From NCBI GenBank assembly GCA_934643455.1, contig CAKUBV010000004.1, positions 124,001 through 188,000 on the forward strand: a DNA stretch of 64,000 nt, in the 5' to 3' direction. Each line of letters starts with the position of its first letter. The first letter of the stretch is position 1. The translations under genes were made by a program, and so were the position numbers. Origin of the DNA: Candidatus Proelusimicrobium excrementi (lineage in GTDB: Bacteria > Elusimicrobiota > Elusimicrobia > Elusimicrobiales > Elusimicrobiaceae). This document shows, piece after piece, positions 58,708 through 64,000 of this stretch. The notes under the pieces are model-generated. The model worked only from the letters and a program-made list of their open reading frames with translations. It had not been told where the DNA came from and did not search any database.

Positions 58708-60087
58708 ATGTCTAACGTATTTAAAATTTTGAAAAGCGATAAACCCGGTTCCGTCGGTTTGCTGCTTAGAATTGCAATCCCTTTGATAATAACAACCTCC
58801 TCGGCCAGCATAATGCAGTTTACGGACAGGATGTTCCTTTCTTGGTATTCCGCCGACGCTTTGGCCGCGTGTCTGCCGGCGGGTTTGATTTCTTTTTCAA
58901 TGGTGTCTTTTTTCATGGGCACCTGCGGATACACCAGCGTATTCGTGGCGAATTATTACGGGCAAAAACGTTACGCCAGGCTAAGCGTGGCTTTGTGGCA
59001 GGGCGTTTTGGTCGGGGCGTTTTTCGGCGTGATTATAGCGGCTTTGGTGCCGCTGGGCCTGTTCCTTATAGGGCTTTCCGCCCATGCGCCGGAAGTTAAA
59101 ATTTTGGAAAAGCAGTACTTTACCATTTTAACTTTGTTCGGCGGCATTACTATAATAAACAACGCTTTGGCCGGGTTTTTCAGCGGGCAGGGTAGAACGG
59201 CGGTTACGATGACGGTCAATATCATAGGAAATATCCTTAATATATTTCTCTCCTATGCAATGATATTCGGCAAGTACGGCTTTGCGGAAATGGGTATAAA
59301 AGGGGCGGCGTGGTCCACCGTGATAAGCGGCGTCAGCGTAACGGTTATTTTCTTTTGCATTTTATTCAGCCCGAAGATTAACTCCAAATTTAAGCTGGGG
59401 CGGCTGTTCGGCTTTAATAAACAGGCCGCTTGGAGGCTGATTAAATACGGTTTGCCTAACGGGTTTGGCTTTGCCATGGATATTTTTTCCTTTTCGGTGT
59501 TTGCTTTTTTTGTCGGCAATATTGACAAAATATCTTTAGCCGCCAGCAATATTGTGATGACTTTGCAGTCCATAGTGTTTATGCCCCTTATGGGGCTGGC
59601 CATAGCCACGCAGATACTTATGGGGCAGTACGTAGGGCGCAAGCAGCCGGATTTCGGCGTAAAAACCACAAAGACCGCTTTAAAAACCGGGGCGTTTTAC
59701 GTTATTTGCATAACCGCGGCTTTTTACTTCTTCCCGCATTTCTTTACGGGTTTTTTTGAGGGAAATGTAATTACCGAAGATATGCGCCTTATCCAGAAGC
59801 AAACGATTCCGCTTTTGCATTTGCTTTGTATTTTCACTTGGGGGGATTTGACTTATCTTTGCTTCGGCGACGCGATAAGAGGCGCGGGCGACACAAACTT
59901 CCACATGAAAGCCATGATTTTTTGCGGAATATTGCTTGTATTGGGCAGCTGGTTGATAGTAGGCGTTTTCGGCGGGGGAATAATCGCGGCGTGGAGTTGG
60001 ATTACAACTTACGCGTGGCTTACAGGCATAATTATGGGCTGGAGGTTCTTCAGCGGGAAATGGCGCAATATCGACATAACCAAATAA
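58708..60087 (+). CDS. MATE family multidrug/Na+ exporter
   Basis: 459 residues with twelve predicted membrane helices in two six-helix halves. LLRIAIPLIITTSSASIMQFTDRMFLSWYSADALAACLPA opens the first half, with GTCGYTSVFVANYYGQKRY and GFFSGQGRTAVTMTVNIIGNILNIFLSY, typical MATE stretches. LIKYGLPNGFGFAMDIFSFSVF begins the second half. MATE proteins export cationic drugs or metabolites using Na+ or H+. Substrate unknown. It is followed by a hairpin terminator and converges on bioY. Confidence 0.93.
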   Translation: MSNVFKILKSDKPGSVGLLLRIAIPLIITTSSASIMQFTDRMFLSWYSADALAACLPAGLISFSMVSFFMGTCGYTSVFVANYYGQKRYARLSVALWQGVLVGAFFGVIIAALVPLGLFLIGLSAHAPEVKILEKQYFTILTLFGGITIINNALAGFFSGQGRTAVTMTVNIIGNILNIFLSYAMIFGKYGFAEMGIKGAAWSTVISGVSVTVIFFCILFSPKINSKFKLGRLFGFNKQAAWRLIKYGLPNGFGFAMDIFSFSVFAFFVGNIDKISLAASNIVMTLQSIVFMPLMGLAIATQILMGQYVGRKQPDFGVKTTKTALKTGAFYVICITAAFYFFPHFFTGFFEGNVITEDMRLIQKQTIPLLHLLCIFTWGDLTYLCFGDAIRGAGDTNFHMKAMIFCGILLVLGSWLIVGVFGGGIIAAWSWITTYAWLTGIIMGWRFFSGKWRNIDITK

Positions 60088-60124
60088 GCTCTTGCTCCTT
60101 TTATACAAATTATACAAACAAAAA

Positions 60125-60150
60125 CCCCCGGCCTGAAACCGGGGGATATT
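60125..60150. terminator. Hairpin terminator between MATE and bioY genes
   Basis: CCCCCGG (60125-60131) and CCGGGGG (60139-60145) form a 7-base stem; A-rich sequence precedes it and T-rich sequence follows it, so it can stop transcription from both sides. Confidence 0.82.
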
Positions 60151-60166
60151 TTTTAAATTGGGACGT

Positions 60167-60673
60167 TTACCACTTTTTGATTTTTTTGGTTATGTAAGTA
60201 GCCAAACAAACTTTAAAAAGTCCTCCGAGCAGGAAGGGATAGAAACCCAAAGCGAAGGCGTGTTCGGTAAGCATCATAAGCCAAAGACTGCCGGTGGTAA
60301 GGATTATAAGTTCGCCGGTGGTGAAAGCCAGGAAAGCGGTATAAACGTTCTTTACTATTTTCGCTTCAAACAAATAACCTATAAAATAAGCCGCTATCAC
60401 AAAGCCCAAAAGATAGCCGGCCGTAAACATACCGGCGTTCAGCACCGGCAGGCCCATAAGGCCCATGGCTATATAAGTAAGCACGGAAAGCGCGCCTTTT
60501 CTGCCGAGTGCGGCCGCCACCAAAAGTGTGGCCAGCGTCTGCATTGTTACGGGCACCGGATTAAAAGGCAAAAACATAGCTATTTTGGAAAGTAAAGCTA
60601 TAAACAGAGCCCCGCCGATTATGGCGGAAAGTTCCTTTGAAATTACATTTTTTATCTTCTGTACAAGTTCCAT
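60167..60673 (-). CDS. bioY: Biotin transporter BioY (S component)
   Basis: 168 residues with about six membrane helices. ALFIALLSKIAMFLPFNPVPVTMQTLATLLVAAALGRKGALSVLTYIAMGLMGLPVLNAG is the well-known BioY signature (P-V-P-[IV]-T-x-Q-[TS] and G-x-x-G-L-P-V). TAGYLLGFVIAAYFIGYL and the last helices are usual. BioY binds biotin in the inner membrane, alone or with an energy-coupling module; no EcfA or EcfT gene is in the window. An AGAGGA site precedes the ATG. The gene lies divergent from the next one. Confidence 0.95.
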   Translation of the reverse strand: MELVQKIKNVISKELSAIIGGALFIALLSKIAMFLPFNPVPVTMQTLATLLVAAALGRKGALSVLTYIAMGLMGLPVLNAGMFTAGYLLGFVIAAYFIGYLFEAKIVKNVYTAFLAFTTGELIILTTGSLWLMMLTEHAFALGFYPFLLGGLFKVCLATYITKKIKKW

Positions 60674-60730
60674 TTTATGATTTTCCTCTTGTGTAAATGC
60701 TCTTTAGTATATTATATAATAAATATAGAT

Positions 60731-62296
60731 ATGGTAAGTAAGCGCCTTTTAAAATTATTTTTGTGCGCGTGTTTGCTTTTGCCGTGTTCTTCTGCGGCGG
60801 ACGCGGCCTTGTTTTCCGCGCCTGACAAAGCCTTTACGATAGATCTTCCTTCCGACTGGAAGACGTCTTCCAAAAAAGGCGCGGTTCTCTACGCGAAAAA
60901 CGGAAAGGCGACTTTTCAAATAGACGCTTTAAAAAAATGCTCGGATTTGGCCTGCCTTGAAAGCGCGATAAAAAAGGACATATCTTCCACAAAATCCAAA
61001 AAGTTTAAAATATTGGTAAACACTTATACCGGCGAAACTATAAAAAGGACGGAGTTTTCCACTTCCGATCCTTTGCTTTCATTCAATTTTACCGGCGGCG
61101 GATCGGATTTTACTTACGGATATTTTTTGGCCGATTCCAAAGCTTACAAAGTGGAAATAAAAGGCCTGCCTTACGTTGAAGCGGATTTGATACTTTCTTT
61201 TATTTCGCCCGCGCCCAAGCCGGTTGAGTTTGCCGGCGCGGATACCGCCGCGGAAATGACCGATTTGCAGATGGGGGATATCTCAATCGACGAACAGCCT
61301 TTGGTCGAGGAAGAAGTTTCCGCCATTTTAAATGACGAAGATCCTTCCTTGGACGAAGCCCCAAAAAACATTAAAGAAACGCCGAAACTCCAAGCCAAGG
61401 AAGCAAAAGTAAAAATTAATTTAAAATCCGCCGGCTGGGCCGGTGGCTTGCTGGTTGCGGTAATGGTTTACGTTTTGCTGTTGGTGTGCCTTTTCGCCCT
61501 GCGGTTGTTTTTCCCGGCGAAGCCCGTGCGCGCCCATTCAAATCCGCGCTCCGTTTATCCGGTACGCGGCAAAAGATTTTACGGTTCGCCGGATTTGTTC
61601 TTCAGGTTTTATGACAATCAGGGAAATAATTTTATAACGACTTCTCCGCGCTGGGGCGGGATTTTTACAGGGCTCGGGCTGGCTTCGGCTTTGTTCTTTT
61701 TCCTGCTGAAAGTTTTGTTTATTTTCCTTATAACTGGCAATTACGTAAAACTTCATCCCGTGCTTATAAACACCGCGCTTTCTTTGTGTTCTTTGTTTTC
61801 CGTTTTCGGTTTGCTGATATTTTGCGCCGGCGTTTTGACGACTTTCCTTTTCGCCTCAAAATTTTATTTTTACAGCGACAGGGGCTCCCTGGCTTTCCGC
61901 TGCGTGCGGCAGGGATTTTCTTTATTTAAAGAGGAATACGCCGTCGCCAACGCCAAGAACGCCATAATCTTCCGCATCAGCCGCGACCGTTTCCGCCTTA
62001 CCCGCCGCTGGACGGTCTACTCCGGGGAGGGAATAATCGCGCTTATCCGGGAAGCTTCCCTTATTAAAGCTTTGCTTCGTAAATGCTGCGGGCACCTGTG
62101 CGGATTTTTAAGGACGGAATACGTCATTAAAGGGCGGGTGGAATCTTCCGGCGGGGTCAAGTATGAAAAGAACATTTTTACCAAACTTACCTGCGAAATC
62201 GACAAGCCCGAATCAATCGACAGCAAAATACTCATAATCGCCTGCGCCGTCATATCGATGCGCGACAGGGATAAATGGTATCCTTGGGTAAACTAA
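60731..62296 (+). CDS. Unknown membrane protein with secreted N-terminal domain
   Basis: 521 residues from the ATG at 60731, 10 bases after a perfect TATAAT (60715-60720), so the mRNA leader is very short. A signal peptide (about 1-26, LFLCACLLLPCSSAADAA) precedes a beta-rich domain (about 27-165, FTIDLPSDWKTSSKKGAVLYAKNG). An acidic linker follows, then a membrane helix (about 238-264), two or three further helices (about 320-400) and a C-terminal cytoplasmic-type domain. No family is recognised with certainty; the first domain recalls PsbP/DUF1795-like folds. It lies 16 bases before dacB and may be cotranscribed with it. Confidence 0.65.
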   Translation: MVSKRLLKLFLCACLLLPCSSAADAALFSAPDKAFTIDLPSDWKTSSKKGAVLYAKNGKATFQIDALKKCSDLACLESAIKKDISSTKSKKFKILVNTYTGETIKRTEFSTSDPLLSFNFTGGGSDFTYGYFLADSKAYKVEIKGLPYVEADLILSFISPAPKPVEFAGADTAAEMTDLQMGDISIDEQPLVEEEVSAILNDEDPSLDEAPKNIKETPKLQAKEAKVKINLKSAGWAGGLLVAVMVYVLLLVCLFALRLFFPAKPVRAHSNPRSVYPVRGKRFYGSPDLFFRFYDNQGNNFITTSPRWGGIFTGLGLASALFFFLLKVLFIFLITGNYVKLHPVLINTALSLCSLFSVFGLLIFCAGVLTTFLFASKFYFYSDRGSLAFRCVRQGFSLFKEEYAVANAKNAIIFRISRDRFRLTRRWTVYSGEGIIALIREASLIKALLRKCCGHLCGFLRTEYVIKGRVESSGGVKYEKNIFTKLTCEIDKPESIDSKILIIACAVISMRDRDKWYPWVN

Positions 62297-62312
62297 ATTT
62301 TGCGGAGGTGTT

Positions 62313-63797
62313 ATGAAAACCGCCTTTCTGCTTTTAAGCTTTCTTTGTGCGCCGTTGTGTCTTTTTGCCGAAACTTTCCCGGAAATATCTTCCGTTTTTG
62401 ACGGAAGCGAAACTTTAAAAAACGCGCAGTTTTCCGCCTATGCAAAATATGCCGGCGGGGAGGAAATCGTCAGCATAAATCCGTCTTTGCGCCTTGCCCC
62501 CGCAAGCGTACTTAAGCTTTTTACCACCGCCGCGGCTTTTGATTTGCTCGGCCCCGATTTTACCTTTGAAACCAAAATTTACTACAGCGGAGAAATCAAA
62601 GGCAAAAAACTTGTTGGCGATGTCTATATTAAAGGTTCCGGCGATCCGACGCTGGGCTCCGCGCGTTTGTCGTCCGTGCCCGATTTGCCCGTTTTGGCCA
62701 AAAGCTGGGCCGATCGGTTTAAGGAAGCCGGCATAAACAAAATACAAGGCAATATTTACGTTGATAATTCCGTTTTCAGCGGGGTTCTTCTGCCTTGGCG
62801 AACCAGTTATCAAAACATAGGCAACTATTACGCCGCCCCGAGCGACGGCCTCAGCGTACGCGATAATTCTTACGAAATTTATTTCGCCCCCGTTTCCGAA
62901 GACGGCGCCAAAGCCGAAATACTTAAGACCGAGCCGGAAATGTCCAATTTAAGTTTGCAAAGTTACGTAAAAGGAAGTGCGGCGGTCAGAGGGGAAAACA
63001 CTTTCGTAAATTTTGTTCCGGCCAGCGCGGAAGTGCAGATATTCGGCTCCGTCCCTTTAACTTCGGCTCCAGTAAAAATATCGGCCGCAATGCCAAGCCC
63101 GGCTGCTTTTATGGCGGATTATTTTAAGCGCGCTTTGGAGGAAAACGAAATCCAAGTAAAAGGGGCCGCTCTATTAAATTCGCCCGGAACTTATGAAGAT
63201 AAAACTTTGCTTTTCAGTTATTTTTCGCCTTCTTTAAAAGAAATTGTGGAGTACACCAATAAACGCAGTTTTAATCTGTACGCGGATACTATTTTAAGGA
63301 GCTTAAGCGCTTACGGGGGCGGCTCCGGCAGTGCGGGTGAGGGCGTAAGGAAGGTAAAAGAGTTCCTTGAAAGTATGGAAATAGATTCTTCCAACTTTGA
63401 CGTTTTTGACGGCAGCGGCCTTTCCAGGGACGATATAATCGATTGTAAAATGACGGTTGAAATGCTGGAAAAGGTTTTGGAAAAACCTTACGGAGAAACT
63501 TTTATGCACACTTTGCCCGTCGCAGGCGATCCTGAAGACGCCGGGACGATGTCCAGGCGGCTTAAGTACAGCAGCGCGGCTTACGGAGCTTTTGTTAAAA
63601 CGGGTTCTTTGGACAGGGTCCGCGCGGTGTCCGGTTATACAAGCGATTACGCCGGGCGCAGAATAGTTTTTTGTTCGCTGGTAAACAACTATTACGGAAG
63701 AATGCGCCAAGTGGACGAAGTTCACGACGCTTTTATAAGCGGGCTTTCCGATATCGGCCTTAATAAGAAGCCCGCCGCGCGCCAAGTCAAAAAATAA
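62313..63797 (+). CDS. dacB: D-alanyl-D-alanine carboxypeptidase/endopeptidase (PBP4, DacB family)
   Basis: 494 residues with a signal peptide (about 1-19, LLLSFLCAPLCLFA). The S13 motifs are LAPASVLKLFTTAAA (SxxK, S65-K68), KRSFNLYAD (SxN, about S319-N321) and FVKTGSLDRV (KTG near 429). VKGSGDPTL-like IKGSGDPTLGS and WADRFKEAGINKIQGNIYVDNS are typical of the family. It trims or cleaves peptidoglycan cross-links in the periplasm. A GGAGG site precedes the ATG. The protein is complete, of normal length and likely active. Confidence 0.95.
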   Translation: MKTAFLLLSFLCAPLCLFAETFPEISSVFDGSETLKNAQFSAYAKYAGGEEIVSINPSLRLAPASVLKLFTTAAAFDLLGPDFTFETKIYYSGEIKGKKLVGDVYIKGSGDPTLGSARLSSVPDLPVLAKSWADRFKEAGINKIQGNIYVDNSVFSGVLLPWRTSYQNIGNYYAAPSDGLSVRDNSYEIYFAPVSEDGAKAEILKTEPEMSNLSLQSYVKGSAAVRGENTFVNFVPASAEVQIFGSVPLTSAPVKISAAMPSPAAFMADYFKRALEENEIQVKGAALLNSPGTYEDKTLLFSYFSPSLKEIVEYTNKRSFNLYADTILRSLSAYGGGSGSAGEGVRKVKEFLESMEIDSSNFDVFDGSGLSRDDIIDCKMTVEMLEKVLEKPYGETFMHTLPVAGDPEDAGTMSRRLKYSSAAYGAFVKTGSLDRVRAVSGYTSDYAGRRIVFCSLVNNYYGRMRQVDEVHDAFISGLSDIGLNKKPAARQVKK

Positions 63798-63800
63798 TGA

Positions 63801-63806
63801 TATAAT
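63801..63806 (+). promoter_or_regulatory. -10 box ahead of the pyr leader
   Basis: TATAAT (63801-63806) lies 20 bases before a leader-peptide ATG (63826) with a CGGAGG site. The -35 is weak. Confidence 0.45.
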
Positions 63807-63825
63807 AAAATATCGGAGGCGAGCC

Positions 63826-63888
63826 ATGAAACTTAAAACGCTTTGTTACGTGTTCCGTATGAAAACGGCCGCCTTTTTATTTATATAA
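63826..63888 (+). CDS. Leader peptide of 20 residues (attenuator)
   Basis: A 20-residue open frame with a CGGAGG ribosome-binding site 6 bases upstream. The last codons lie in a T-rich run (CCTTTTTATTTATATAA). A small CCGT/ACGG hairpin just before the run could make RNA polymerase pause. It ends one base before a hairpin terminator. In E. coli pyrBI a translated leader with such a U-run and terminator senses UTP; the same logic is proposed here. Confidence 0.55.
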   Translation: MKLKTLCYVFRMKTAAFLFI

Positions 63889-63889
63889 T

Positions 63890-63915
63890 CCGCGCTTTAC
63901 AGGTGCGGTTTTTTT
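63890..63915 (+). terminator. Attenuator terminator before the pyrR-like gene
   Basis: CCGCGC (63890-63895) and GTGCGG (63903-63908) form a 6-base stem with one G-T pair, followed by seven T (63909-63915). It sits between the leader peptide and the next gene. Confidence 0.65.
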
Positions 63916-63934
63916 ATGTTCAGGAGATTTAACC

Positions 63935-64000
63935 ATGCAAAAAGATATCGTAAGTGAAGCTTTGATGAGCCGTATTTTAGATAGAATCGCCAATGAAATC
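63935..64000 (+). CDS. Start of a gene resembling pyrR (truncated by window edge)
   Basis: The 22 residues visible begin MQKDIVSEALMSRILDRIAN and continue open to the edge. An AGGAG site lies 8 bases before the ATG. The pattern of a short polar start, alternating hydrophobics and RIAxEI fits the first helix of PyrR, the pyrimidine operon regulator and uracil phosphoribosyltransferase. The leader peptide and attenuator upstream support a pyrimidine operon. With so few residues this remains a proposal. Confidence 0.5.
   Translation, partial: MQKDIVSEALMSRILDRIANEI

Noticed and set aside
1..64000. CRISPR arrays
   Set aside because: No series of short, regularly spaced repeats was found; the only repeats are the long tandem genes, the leader pair and the island flanks.

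Overview
The window reads as one contiguous piece of a chromosome from a diderm (Gram-negative type) bacterium of moderate GC. Outer-membrane PorV-like and OmpA-like proteins, a Tad/Flp pilus locus with its own secretin, secreted FlgD-repeat proteins and a periplasmic PBP4-type carboxypeptidase all point to two membranes. The gene style (Tad locus with many TPR and low-complexity envelope proteins, dense ATGA overlaps, TatD-associated radical SAM protein beside tsaE-tsaB-rimI) fits Elusimicrobiota best, but this is an inference; no rRNA or universal marker tree is available here.

Layout. 1-1590: 5' part of an AGCS amino-acid/Na+ symporter, a DUF4405 membrane protein and an HdeD-like protein. 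1698-11311: an AT-richer island lying between two 131-132 bp direct repeats, one of which runs into the 3' end of an intact tRNA-Ser(UGA). The island carries an eight-gene minus-strand operon: half-HsdS, HsdM, unknown 107 aa protein, TIR-like protein, HsdS, unknown 117 aa protein, HsdR, YgjP-like metalloprotease. A degraded recombinase-like fragment lies at its right edge. 11465-15764: a tightly overlapped housekeeping operon (radical SAM, CBM48 membrane protein, TsaE, TsaB, RimI, TPR protein).

15873-25269: two very large secreted proteins built of FlgD-like Ig units. They share about 3.77 kb of identical DNA but have diverged N-termini. A PorV/PorQ-like outer-membrane protein follows directly. 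25293-41983: a Tad pilus locus (Flp-like pilins, TadE/TadG-like proteins, CpaB, short CpaC secretin, a TadZ-TadA fusion, TadB with a secreted N-terminal extension, TadC, TPR protein) interleaved with a HAMP/PAS protein, a thioredoxin-fold protein and a three-gene two-component cascade. 42052-52506: six membrane-anchored, Ala/Gly/Ser/Lys-rich proteins of no family I recognise, ending in a 1251 aa protein with an OmpA-like C-terminus; two paralogues are preceded by a duplicated promoter plus structured leader. This module, adjoining the Tad locus, is the best candidate for an undescribed system.

52612-64000: a TPR protein, RsmA, SerC-like aminotransferase, glutamate formiminotransferase, a methyltransferase, a cold-shock protein, a MATE exporter, BioY, an unknown membrane protein, PBP4/DacB, and the start of a probable pyrR gene behind a leader peptide and attenuator.

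Working model: the Tad machine, its two-component regulators, the FlgD-repeat proteins with their PorV-like partner and the six-gene module together form a surface-structure region; the island on the left is a defence locus.
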